A program made the translations under genes and the position numbers. This document shows positions 1 to 12,500 of a stretch of 64,000 nt of DNA, piece by piece (position 1 is the first letter of the stretch; the number at the start of each line of letters is the position of its first letter). The notes under the pieces are model-generated. The model saw only the letters and a program-made list of their open reading frames with translations. It made no database searches and was not told where the DNA came from. This stretch comes from Onchocerca volvulus (Eukaryota; Nematoda; Chromadorea; Rhabditida; Onchocercidae), in the NCBI GenBank assembly GCA_000499405.2, contig HG738137.1, positions 6,200,001 to 6,264,000 of the forward strand, given 5' to 3'.

Positions 1-81
1 TCGATTTTCTGTCGAACCATCGGAAGTCATGATTTTAGTGATATTTCATAAAATTTACTCGACATTTTTTCCAATCTGCAG

Positions 82-3000
82 GAACTCGAGTAACGCCTGA
101 AGCGTTTTTAGCATGGAAGAAAAAATTCGATGCCGAAATACGAGCTACCAAAGAAAAAGAAAAATGGGTAAAAATTTTCTTTTTTTCAACTGTATGGGTT
201 CGACATCAGAATTTACAATTAAACTTTTAAAGCAATAATATATTATTCCTTGATTTTCTTAAATCTACAAACTCTTTCATATATTAGCTCAAATTGAGAG
301 ATTTTCAAAATTCCGTGAAATCTTCATCTCAGTTTTTGTCTTCGATTTTTTTTAGAATTCTAGCGAAACTTTCGCAGAATTTTTAAGAATTATTTAGGCT
401 TTTTTTTTCGCATTCTTTTTTTCCGTCATTATGTTCTTTTACTTTCTTCTTTTTTGTTTCCTTTAGTTCTATTAAATATATATTAAAATTGATCATTATA
501 AATTCATAGACAACAATAGTGAGTCATAATATTTCAATAGATGTGTACATTAATGTTAATATGCCTTATAAAATTGCATTCTGTGAATTCAGTATGACTT
601 GAAAATGGGAGTGGTAATTAGATTGTCAGTTTTAAACAAAAATTGCTAAAAGATGAAAAGTTATCCCCTGCCTTTGTCTAAAGATACCAAACCGATGATA
701 GTTTTGTTACCAGCACATTTTTCTCCAAAATTTGTTGCAAATAAAAAACAATTAATAACTTTGCAAAAAGATGAGCTGTTTAAAGCTTTCGATTGAATCT
801 CGGGAAATTCATTACTTTTATTCGAGTATATTGATTGAGTAAACGATTTTTTCGGATTTTTAGAACTTTCCAAGAACATAGGCCCCAAACATAATCTGTA
901 AATTCCTTCGACGGTTTATCGAAAGAAATCGGAACATTTTTGTTTGCATAGGAGCACCCGTGCTGCGAAGCTATGCATCTATAGCAACGTCGATTTCCGA
1001 CCGACCTTGAACGTCTCTGTACCGTTACTTTCCTTCATCCTTGATATTATTTAAATACTTACAGACTATGTGTCGTTCTGTTCATGAGATTAAGGCAGTC
1101 AAAAGGTTCGATTTCATTTTATTGGCAGCACCAAATTGTGCATGTCGCTTATTCTTGCTCTAAATTCTATACTCTCCTATGCAGCTCTCTTCTGAATATT
1201 CTACAGTATCATTTAAAAAAATTTTTAATTTGCGATGCATTTGCTAGAAAATGTTTTATTTGGGATTTTAAAATAAAAAAAGGTAATTTCTCCCTAGACA
1301 GTTTTTACTGTGCCTTCTTATTACATGGTTAATGCATCAATTTCTTAAACTAATACCGACGACAAAAAAACATTTATATTAAATTTATTATATTACTACG
1401 AAATTAACAAAACTTGAAAAACATGTTATTACCTAGATTTTTGAGTGTTAAAAGAAACTATTGAATATTTCAAAAAATATCCATAATATCTGCAATATTT
1501 TTATATGAATTTTTTCGATGATAATATTCAATCATATTGCAATACTACATCCAATTAATGTAGTGTACTGTTATCTCCTAAAAAGATACGCGTTCCATTA
1601 TATTAGTCTTTTAATATTAGCCATCATTCAGTCTTTTACTTAGCGCATTCAAATTTAATAATAAGTAGTTTTTAGTAATAAGTACACTTGTTATAGTCCA
1701 TAATTAAGATTTAATTGATTTAGACAGTTCATTAAATTTTTGAAATTTATCAAATATGCAATTCGAATTATTTACATTTAAGGAATCAAAAAATTGTTTG
1801 TTTTTTTCAGGTTCACGAAGCAGAAGGAGCTAGAAAATTAACGGGTCGACAATTATTTCTTCGTGATTCAACATTAAATTTGTCAGATGTAGCATTGATG
1901 CAAGCGGCAAGCAATGAAATTGAATTCGATGAATCACTTTTCGATGAGGTAGTTATGATTTTATCAAATACTGTTACAAGACAGTGGCGCGTTAGTTGAA
2001 GAATAGGATAGATCGATTGATCTAGTATTGTATACAAATAAATCATATAAAAATTTTATGAATCGATTGGTCAAGTATTATGTAAAAATATATCATTTGC
2101 AAAATATCAGATCTAGTAAAATTTTATGATGTCACAGTTGCTAATTTCCTTGTTCGAAATTGATTTTTTTTTCGTGAATGATTTTTCTATATATTTAGGA
2201 AAACTGATTATAGTTCTATTTAAAAAATAGTTAAAAATTTATATCTGTCTTGAATACCAAAAGAATTTTTTAAAAGTAAAGTTTATGATCAGATGACAAG
2301 TATTTTTACTTGCAAAACAGATGATTCCGGTTGGGGAGGGATTGATAAAGAGAAATTAATATGAAAGACTGCGTAAGAACTTTGGCGAACATCGCTTTAA
2401 TGGACCAAATTTAGTATTCAACTTTTAACGATTTAAAAACGTACTCAAACATTTGAATAAAGAATGCGAAAACCTGGGTATTTCTCTTGCATTGAAATTT
2501 TCGTTTCATCTTCAGCTACGACTGCCTTTCTTTCTATAATTTATATCTCTTAAGTGAATTATTTTTATTATATCATATTTTATGCGATAATGCTAATTTA
2601 TCTTAATTTCCTTTATTTGGCTTTTATTTCCGTCACTATCTTATGTCTTTTTGAAACTTCTTATTGTTAAATTTTTGTGTAGTTTTGAAAATTTCTACGG
2701 TTGACTCTGTCATGTAGAATTAAAAATTAACATAAAAGCCAGTGAAAATTTTCAGAATTTAACATTGCAGAATTTCAATTTTTTTAGAAGATATTATTTA
2801 TGTTCGTGCATATCCAATGCTACATTATATTATATTGGAGCTTCCTGTCAAAAAGCTTTCAAGATTAAGTAATCAGAAACAAAACTATCGCAGTTTTCTC
2901 AGATTTCAATGCGTATCTTACATTTATTGCTCGATTACTTTTTTTATGGCAAAGAATTATAATCATAAATCCACAAATAATCAAATTAGTCTGTTTTGAG

Positions 3001-3191
3001 ATTCACGAGAAAAGATTAAGAATTTTCTCAACATTAATGACGGAACAAAACTCGAATCATGTATAAAATACGTAATTAGTTTTACTTACCATTATTTAGG
3101 AAACAAATATATTTTGTTCCTAATATTATTCTGTTTAAATTTTGAAAATATTTAGGATATTGATGGCTTAGATTCCGATGAGAATGTCTAA
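82..3191 (+). CDS. RWDD1: RWDD1-like protein, 3' part (5' end outside window)
   Basis: Three exons are visible: 82-167, 1811-1948 and 3156-3191 (TAA stop). They join in frame (phase 1 entry, then 0 and 0) with GT/AG junctions. The first encodes a stretch containing VTPEAFLAWKKKFDAE, the hallmark segment just after the RWD domain of RWDD1/Gir2-type proteins. The second carries KLTGRQLF and an acidic EFDESLFDE stretch, and the last gives an acidic DIDGLDSDE tail. Known family role: RWDD1 binds the DRG2 GTPase partner complex (DFRP2 type) and is linked to translation and ribosome stability. The N-terminal RWD domain must lie upstream of the window. The introns (1643 and 1207 nt) hold no other recognisable gene. 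The family call rests on the conserved C-terminal half only. Confidence 0.85.
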
Positions 3192-4521
3192 AAACAACAA
3201 AGAAAGGAGTGATTGCTTCAGGTGCAGTACTTATGCAGTTTTGAAACTTTTATCTTCGAATTTTTCAAAAGTTTCATACATTAGATTTATTGTTAATTCA
3301 GATAAATTTTTTTCAGCTGTAATTTCTTCATGCTGGCATATTGTAGAGTACAAGTCGAGAAAAGAACATTTATCAGTAGCATCGTTATCATCATATTTCA
3401 TTTTTCTCCGTTCTGGTCAGAAATTTAAAGCCATTCGTTAAAAAATTTTTTATCGTGTCTGTTTATTCATTATTCAAAATCAGTTTGTTTAAATTTGGTT
3501 CAGGTTAGTTAACTGGTTTTTGTACTTAAATTTTGCTGTTTTGAATGGTATGAATATTGTCAATTCATATTGATTGTATAATATGGAGCCTGAATTTTTT
3601 TTTACCATCAAGAAAGAATTTATGCTGGTTTCAAATCTTCTATTACTTTTTCGAGATTTTTACGATGATATTCGCTATACTTCATCATTTTTTTTTCTTG
3701 GGATAAATTGATATATTTTTTGCTGAGTTATTAATTTCTATTAGTGATAGTAATTAATGCGTTGTAAGCTGATAAAAGAATCATTTAGTTTGTTTATCAA
3801 AAAGTACCTTTTAAAGCACTTCTGCAGAGCTTTATGGAAAGCTCATTTGCTTTTTCTTTGTTGTACTTTTTTTTCATATCTGTTCTGGTTTATTTTTTCA
3901 TATGTATTATATTCTGGTAATTTCGAAATAAACTACTGAAATCTCTAACTTTAGATATCTTACATAGTTGTATTAAAAAAATTAGATTTTAAATGACGCC
4001 ATGAAGTCCATGATTCTAGGGATGCTGTAGTATTCATTTGTTAATATTCGCAAAAAACTTTTTAGAGCTAAAATAATTTACTTACCGATATATATATAAG
4101 AAGGGTGAACCTTTTTTGAGATTTGCTAGAAACTACCTAGTGCTAATTTTTTTTGGTCTTCTTTTTCTCAAAAGAGAAATTAATTCTTTTTTTCTTTTTT
4201 TTTTAATTTTGAACAATTAACAGTAATTTTATGTTATTAGATCATTGTTTTTAGTAGTTTTCCTGAACTTTAATGGGAAAATACGGTTTTAAAAACAGGC
4301 TGTAAAGACTTTTATGTTGATGCAAGTGATTGAATAATTGGAATTAGAACTGGCGATAGAATATTTCTGGGAAAATCGGGCTGTAATTTCTTAAATTGTT
4401 AAAATTTGACGAAATGATAAAGAAATCGATGAAGTTGTGTTTGGCAACTTATAACTTTTCTCATCATTTAATTTCATTTTCATTTTTTTTTCTGCTTTGA
4501 TACTTGGTATTTTACTTGATG

Positions 4522-4553
<32 letters not shown>

Positions 4554-6080
4554 TTAAAGAACAAGAAATAAAACAGTTTTCGTTTAATGCAAAGTATTTT
4601 TGTTGAACAATGGTTGCTTCAAGCCAAAATGACTGTTTTTTTTTCTTTTTTTTCTTTATTTAATATTTTCAGAAAGTTTAACGAACCATAATTCAAGAAT
4701 TTCCTTAAGAACTTTGATTGATAGTTAGTGATTGTTCCGTAAAATGGTAGCCGTCTAGTTTGATATCAGTATTATTTAGATAAAGTGAGTATTTTTTTAA
4801 TAGAATCAGCACTAATTTATTGATTGAAGTCTTGACTAACAATAATTCCAGTTTTCTGTTTATGTAAAGGAAAGAAATACTGTAAAACAGCTGAGTTCCT
4901 TACTGATCATCACAAAATCAATTAATATATTTAGTTATTTATGAAATAGCGAATTATTGGAATAAATCTGCGGGATTTGTTTATTTAATTTCACGAACTG
5001 TGAGTTTTGGTTGAGGATATGAACTGATTTTTGAGATCAAACTTTGGTTTGGCAAACATTAAATTATGAATGAGAAGTATCAGTCGCTAATTATCAGTAT
5101 CAGTTATAATATCATTACCAGTATCAGTCATTTAATACATTGACATTTTGACAAATTAATCAAGATGACTTGTAAACTGTAGATGTGAGATACAAGAACA
5201 ACCGTCTTATTCAACTGCTGTTAATAAGTTCTAGGAAATGCTTGAGATGTTGTTGTTTACGCTGGACCATATTGTGAGAAAATATTACAACTTCAGATTT
5301 GTTTATTAACTAAGTCTTAATTTTTCTTTTGCACAAAATGGCTTTTGACAATGTAACAGTAAGGAATGAATTGTTCATCCTTCTATTTTAGCAATAAGTG
5401 ATCCATTTAGATGTTCTCATCATCCTTTTTCTACTTCCTGAAAGAAGTTATTACTTACTAACATCCTGGATACTTTCATCCTTATTCAGAGCAGACTCTT
5501 AAGTGATAGACTAATCAGATTGTAAGCTCGGATTAGTTTATCCCTCCTCTTCTTAACGATTTTTTTTTTCTTTCTTTTTTTGTCAGTAATTGTTTCTATT
5601 TCGCTATGAGTTTATGGCAACCGATTTGTTTAGTTTGTTTATCATAAGTCTTTTTTTAGGTGTGTGTTCAGTTAACCATGATGAATCTGTTTTGCGTCTT
5701 TTGCAGCAATGTCCCTCAGTTAAAGAAAGACTGGCAACGGCATCGTTTTATTTCAATAATTAGTTCTTTCTGTTTCTATAAGTCGAAAAAGAGGTTTAAA
5801 ATAAATAATTGGAAATTCCTATTTGTGTTGGAAGTTCTAATTTTAATTTTTTTTTTTCTTCTTTTCTATGTGAGAAAAATAAATGTTCACTTACTCAGAA
5901 GATTTAAATCCAAAATAGGTGGAATTTAATTCCTCATTATATGTTCAGATTTCATGCTGTTTTTGATTTGTTTGTTTGACGAGATCATTAAATGTATTAG
6001 TAAACATAAGCATAGTATATGTGAGTCACGTTCTTTACTAATGATTTGCTTTTGGCATTTATAGATAAAATTTATTGATT
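3192..6080. other. Intergenic, no gene seen
   Basis: About 2.9 kb between the RWDD1-like stop and par-6. It is AT-rich with several poly-T runs (for example around 4520-4552). Short open frames (3178-3441, 3757-3939, 5660-5929) have no recognisable domain and no convincing splice context. The 5' regulatory region of par-6 presumably lies here. Confidence 0.5.
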
Positions 6081-6088
6081 GCTTGCAG
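6072..6088 (+). promoter_or_regulatory. Probable trans-splice acceptor for par-6
   Basis: The sequence ends in TTGCAG at 6088, only six bases before the ATG at 6095. Nematode mRNAs often receive a spliced leader at such a site. It could also be the 3' end of a cis intron after a non-coding first exon. No SL-containing read is available here. Confidence 0.45.
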
Positions 6089-6094
6089 GGTTGA

Positions 6095-9000
6095 ATGTCG
6101 TGGAAGTCGGATGGCCCGCCGTCCAGTCATGGTTCGTATTCACCGTCATCCGGACAAAATAGCTCGGGTGTAAGTAGTCATTCTGTCAAGCTTTTACAAA
6201 GTCTGGAGGAAATAGGTCTTGAATGACGGATGGAAAATAATACTTAAAGACTTTCGTAACTATCAGGAAATGTCAAATATGTAGTTTCCGAATATCTAAA
6301 ACAGTGCAGTCTCTTATTGGCGCATGGACAGCAAACCGAACATTGATCTCAAAAAAGAGATTTATTGTGCTAGACTACATTATCTATCGTAATCTGCTTA
6401 ATATTACACTGTCGATGAAGTAGTAATTAGGAAATAATATGCACAAAAAAAAAAAAAATAGTTGACTGAGAAATTATCTTCCTGTTTTCATTCCTTTTTT
6501 TGTTTTATTGCAGTCTAATGGTCGAAACAGTGCTGCTCGTATTTTTCAGCCGCTGCATGCTCTAATTCCTACATTTTTACAAGTGATTTTATTTCTTGTT
6601 GCTCTCCACTTCGTCGTTTCAAGCAAAGCATCATTTGTCTCGTCGAATATTTTGAACTATAGTGATAGAAATCCACATTTGAGATGGTGATTGGAAATGA
6701 AATCCTAAATCAAATATAACATGACTAAAAGCAGAATGCATGTACTGTTTATTAATTTGTTAAAGATAATTGTTCCAGGTGAAGTCGAAATTTGACTCGG
6801 AATGGCGGCGTTTTTCGGTACAGTTTCAAGATAACAAACCTCCCTCTTATGAAGACTTTCGTACGCTGGTCGAAGGTCTTCATTCTTTACACAATATACC
6901 TTTCACACTGTGTTATACAAGCCATTCTGGAGACCTCCTTCCTATTACTAATGATGATGTAAGTTGCTTCTTCTCTTCATGAGCGAGTTAAGAGAAATTT
7001 AGATTGCTCAGAGGTGGAACAAAAAAAACAATATTACAACTTAGAGAGATTCTGTTTTTGTTATTGCCGGTACAAGCACTACCATTTGAATTTGTCTAAA
7101 TGAATGAAGATTTAGACAGTAAAAGAAAATTATATGATACTGTTTTCAACTGGTTCTTAGAAAAGTAGAAGTTAGTTAAAATGGAAAAAGAAATCCTTTT
7201 TCTTATAATATGAAATTTGTTTTCACAAAACCGTTTCATGCAGAATTTTCGAAAATCTTTTGAATCGGCCCGGCCTACACTCCGGCTTTTGATACAACGA
7301 AAAGGTGAATCTTGGGAAGAGAAATATGGTTATGGAACAGATACGACCGATCGACGGCGCAAAGGATTGTCATTATTAATACCGACAGTTTCCAGACCGC
7401 CTAAAAGAACATACAATATTTCAAATCCAGAAGATTTTCGGCAGGTCAGTCTTCACTTTTTATTTCATGTCATTTTGACACAGTCTCTTTCGAAAAATCG
7501 TGGTTAATTTTTAAGTTTAAAAAAACATTTGTTGTTTTTTTCAAAAAAAAAAAAAAAAAGAAGTGAAGATTAACCATTAACCAAAAAAAAGGAACTGTAA
7601 TATATTCTGTTTATTTTTGGTAGCGGACAAGTTAATTGTTTCTTTTTATTATCCCGTTTAAATTTCGAAAAGACATTCTAAACTTTAAGACTTTGGAAAA
7701 ATCACTTTAAAGCGACTTACATTTCTAAAAGCATTTTATTCTGTTTTTTGGATTCTTGACTTTTAGCTTTATCTTAGATTTCCTGCATATTTCTTCTAAG
7801 TCAGGTTAGTATAAGTTGGTATTTTTTCAGGTGTCTGCAATAATAGATGTAGATATTGTTCCAGAAGCTCATCGTCGAGTACGGCTTTGTAAACATGGGA
7901 GTGATCGTCCGTTGGGATTTTATATTAGAGATGGTAAAATTACATAATTGATTTGGATGTATTTTGTGAAGTAGTAGCATAATTTTAATATGCTTATTTA
8001 AGGTTGTGTTTATTACGATACCTTAATCTCAGATTAGTAGAATCAGTTTACTTAAATACTATTTCGAGGTCTTTTTGTCTTGAGTTTTGGCCTTCATATT
8101 TTCTCGTTAAATAATTTTGACTGGAGTTAAGGAGCGTAAACTTGGCCAAATAAATTGAAAGTTTTTCAACTTTGTTTTGTTCTTTTATCTTTTAGAAACA
8201 TAAAATTTATCAGATCATTTTCCAGGAACATCAGTTAGAGTAACTCCTCAAGGTGTGATGAAAATACAAGGGATATTTATCAGTCGTCTTGTTGAAGGCG
8301 GTTTGGCTGAGTCTACAGGTTTATTAGCAGTTAATGATGAAGTGCTTGAAGTGAATGGTATTGAGGTTTGTTTTTAATGTTTCAGAGGGGCGTTTTTTTT
8401 CAAAAAAAAAAAAAAAAAAATGAGGAGCAGAATAATTGTTGGTTTTATAGCAATTATTTTAAAGGTAAAAATATTTCATGTACGATGATCATGTGCAATT
8501 AAGGTTTTTTTTGCGCAGAAGTCAGTAATTTAGTGTTGTCCGTCTTTCGCGTTTGATTTAATGTTTTCAGGTACAAGGTAAAACTTTAGATCAAGTAACA
8601 GATATGATGGTAGCAAATGCCCAGAATTTAATAATTACTGTAAAACCAGCGAATCAACGAAATACTCTCCAGCGTGGTGTACATTCACGTATCTCAGATT
8701 GGAGTGGAACTTCCGAAGATACATTTACGGCGCAGAGGCGAGATAATAATAATGATACGCACAGCTCGAACGGGTATGTTTCCAAATATAAATAATTTCT
8801 ATGAGTGCTTTTTGTATAACTTTCGAATAACTTAGAATTAAGGTTTAATTTTTGTTATTAATCTCTCTTGAAGAAGAAAACAGTGATTTGTCTAAATGTT
8901 GTCTCGAATATTTTTTAATTATGTGTGTTGCGGCAAAAACGAATCCTATTTAATGAAAGGTTTTATTGATTGACGGAACAGTGATTCTTCATTACAAACA

Positions 9001-9543
9001 ATTATTAGGAAATATTCATGCAAATTGATCACTAAGTTATTCTTTCGCTCGTAGAGAAGAATATTGCTTTTAAGTTGTTGGTCTGCTGTGTCGCTTCGAA
9101 CTCCAGCTCTTGCTGCAAACAGAAATGACTTTTCTCCAAAATCCGAATCCTTTAAATTCTTTCGAGGCTCCTTCTCCTTTCCTGATCTCCAACGCGTCGC
9201 CTTATGACTGGTCAATTTTACTTTGTTTATCTGTTAATTGGAGCGTTTTGATGGTAAAAATGTTTGTCGTTTTCGTCTCTTTGAAACTGTTTTCGCGCTT
9301 CTTGACCTTTAACATTTTTTATTTACAATAATTACTTCTTTCGGATTTTTCCGACAAATGCTTCAAACTTATTTTTGATTTAAATGTATAAATTTTTTCA
9401 GTGCACTATCTAAAGGACATCGAAATAACAATGAACTGAGTGAAGATTCAGATGAAGATATTGTTGTTGATCACACTAAAGAGAACACTGATAACACAGC
9501 ATCAGAAAGCCATCATCACCATAGGTACCAAAGAAATCGATAG
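6095..9543 (+). CDS. par-6: PAR-6 cell polarity protein (PB1, semi-CRIB, PDZ)
   Basis: Exons: 6095-6169, 6514-6582, 6779-6958, 7244-7444, 7831-7933, 8226-8365, 8571-8773, 9402-9543. The phases all agree and give about 370 residues ending in TAG. The PB1 domain (about residues 49-130) starts [12 protein letters not shown] and includes [16 protein letters not shown]. The semi-CRIB follows around residues 177-194 ([18 protein letters not shown]), then a PDZ domain with the PLGFYIRDG carboxylate loop and [12 protein letters not shown]. The C-terminus is acidic then His-rich. Family knowledge: PB1 binds atypical PKC, the CRIB/PDZ unit binds CDC-42, and the complex acts at the anterior or apical cortex. 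Exon 2 (69 nt) extends the N-terminus relative to the worm protein and ends TFLQ just before VKSKF, like the STLQ in Caenorhabditis as I recall it. Identification is very secure; exon 2 and the last donor choice are the less certain parts. Confidence 0.96.
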
Positions 9544-12500
9544 ATTCCATTTATTTGTAAACGATTTGTTATAAATAGAATGAGGTCGTTTATTTCAGTT
9601 TTCATTTTTATTGGTCAAACCAGCTTACTTATTATTCATTTGTCCAGTTTGAGAGTTTAAATAAGATTATTTCTCTAATCTGAATTTTTTGGAAAAAAAA
9701 TTTTTTTTGCTGGCAAAATCTAAATTTCTTGGGATTTGTTTTCTAAATTTGGAAAGTTGAAATTTATTTATTTGTTCCAAAGGTGTAATCAGCATAATTA
9801 AATTAGCATGTAATACAGTAGAAATTGCTCTTCTTACCAAGCTGGAAATTTTGTTCTGTTTTGTTAATTGTTTTCCATTTATGTGGCTTATTTGTCACAT
9901 AAAGAACAGCATCCATATTGGATTGGATTGATTCAGTTTTTTGTCACTTTTTCGAATTCGCGCCTTAATTCTGCAATTCATTTTTTGTTTTTGTCCCAGC
10001 CGTGGTGCCTTCTCTTATGAACTTTTTATATCATTTGCTAAAAAACTTTGCTTTTTTCGAATTTCTAGAATTCATTTCGAACTGTACTTGTGGAATGATT
10101 GATTTTCTTGAATAATGTCTTGTTTTTTTCATTTTGTTCAAGAACAGGTCAATTCTTTTAACTGTATATTTCAAACATGATTTTTGCCTTCCATGAAAGT
10201 ACATATTGTCTACCACTTACTTCTGTTCCTTTTCCTATTTTGTTATTAAATACAAAAACTTAACCTTATCTGAAACAGATGATGCGATTAACGATCATCT
10301 ATTTAGAATTGATTAGATGATCTCTTTTGGTTGCACCGCCTTTATGATTTCTATGAAAAATAAATTTTAACATTTCTTTTCCTTTTATTTTGTTTACTGA
10401 CTATGAACCTTCGTAGTTTTCTCGAATTTATGTATAATGTTATGGTTGTATTATGTCACATATTTTTAAATTTCAGATATTTATGCCAAGATTACTCGTT
10501 AGAAATGCTTATTTTATTTTTGTTAATTCTGATGGAAGTAAATTCTCCGAAATGAAATTCCAATCCAAAAATTTGAAGAAGCAATTTTTCAACAGTAGAT
10601 TCCATTAAGTAAAATTAGAATTCGTTCGAAATTAAGAGAACCCTAAATTTGAAAATTCAAATAGACGCATATTAGGGAATTTTTAACGGTTTCCGTCAAA
10701 TATCACCGAATATTTCCAGTGCAGAATTTTTGCAGAATTTTTTCTTTTTTGAAATATTATTGCATTATTCTTAGAAATCCCTATTATCGCTATCTTTATT
10801 TTTATACATTACCTCTGTATTAAAAAAAGGTGAATGTTTTTGCCGAACACAACAGACAGACGTCACAAAAATGTCAACCATCATCATGTCGTAATATGAT
10901 GTAATGCATAAATTTGCGACAACTAGATATTTTCCTAATACACTTTGTTTTTCACGCAATTTGAGAATGCCGTAATAGATAGTGTAGATGATATATTGAC
11001 TTAGAGAATCCATTTTAAGTCCAAGTTCATTTCCGACGCGAATTAATAAAATTTTTTGCGTGATGATCCATTTTTATACGGCCTGCGGCCGTATTATAAG
11101 TTTTTCCGGAGAGGTAAGGTTTGCCGATTTACTGTTTGTCGAGAAGTGGAGGTTTATGTATTACTCCGTAGTGAGTGGTACACAAAGTTGTCGCAGAAAA
11201 TTTGTGCTGGGTCGTGGAGAGTTCTTTTCTTGTCCTCAAAGTTGCTGAACAGATTATTTCATGTTAAGGAATCTTTCAACAATAGTATTCCGATATCGGT
11301 TGTTTGTTTCCTGCAAGTCAAGTTGCAAATCTAACGAAAAAGCAAAAATAAGTACTTGGGAATATATTAGATCCTTTAAGCTGATCAATTGGTATCCATC
11401 GCTCGGTTTTTTGAGTTTATTTTTCAGGTGATTCACACTGATATTTTCTGACCCAGAGTTATTCGAGAGAAAAAAAAAATTAGCTTGAGGTGGCTTTCTA
11501 ACATCTTTTTAAAGGTGAATTTCAAGTTTTAGTACCACCTTTACATTCACCCAATAGTATGAGTTCAATTTTTGCCAGCTTTTACTCTGTATTTTTCACC
11601 TATCATGGTATCCTCAGAATTCTTTTTCTACTGTGATAAGACTTCTTAACCATAATATATGTGAATCCTTCGTTGATCCAGTTTTCATGGTTTTATCTTT
11701 CATGGTTTTATCAGAATTCCCATACTTTCCAACAGTTGGGTTTTTTTTTTCATCTGAAATTTTATCATATATTATCCTAAACCGTTCTTCCTTTTTTTTC
11801 AAAATTACATTTATGAAGTTATTGTATTGAAATGTATATTATAATTTGAATTTATTCAAAAGTGATATTCCAGCTTCATCTTATGCTGATTTATCTACTC
11901 TTCGTTTGGCCTTATCGTTTCCTTATCAATCCGTTCTATCGTCGTCGCCCATTTGCATCTCAAATCGTGAAAAGTTACATTCAGAATCGAAAATATCCCA
12001 CGTGGACATCATTTTTTCTGCTCTATCGGTAATAGCTATCATGCAATATATATCATCATTTTACGTTTTACGAGGAAAAATTATACAAATGTTGCATGCA
12101 AAAACTTTAAGAACTCTTTTCGGCTTCACCTTCACCATAAAAAGAAAATTCTCATTTTATGCACCTTTTGAGGGAGGTTCAGGACGATAATTTTGGCGAC
12201 AAACATTTCAATTTTAATATTGATGGATATAATTACTGCATATTGAGGTATGTTATTATGTTCCTCTCTTTCAAAATTGCTATTAATTAAAATTTTTAAT
12301 GTTGGTCTCATGCTGCATAGTACATAACATTGATATCCTTTTTCACTACTATATTTAAAGATGCTTAATTCGACATTTTTTCGATCCCTAATTCTATAAT
12401 TTTTCGCAATATTCGCAGTTGATTTGTAGCAGAATATGTTTTTCAAAGACATTTCTAATGGGAAGAATCCAAAGAAAGATATACACAGTTATATTGCTTT

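Noticed and set aside
11846..12190. 114-codon open frame on plus, overlapped by a 106-codon frame on minus
   Set aside because: No motif, no good start or splice context, and opposite-strand frames of similar length suggest chance openness.
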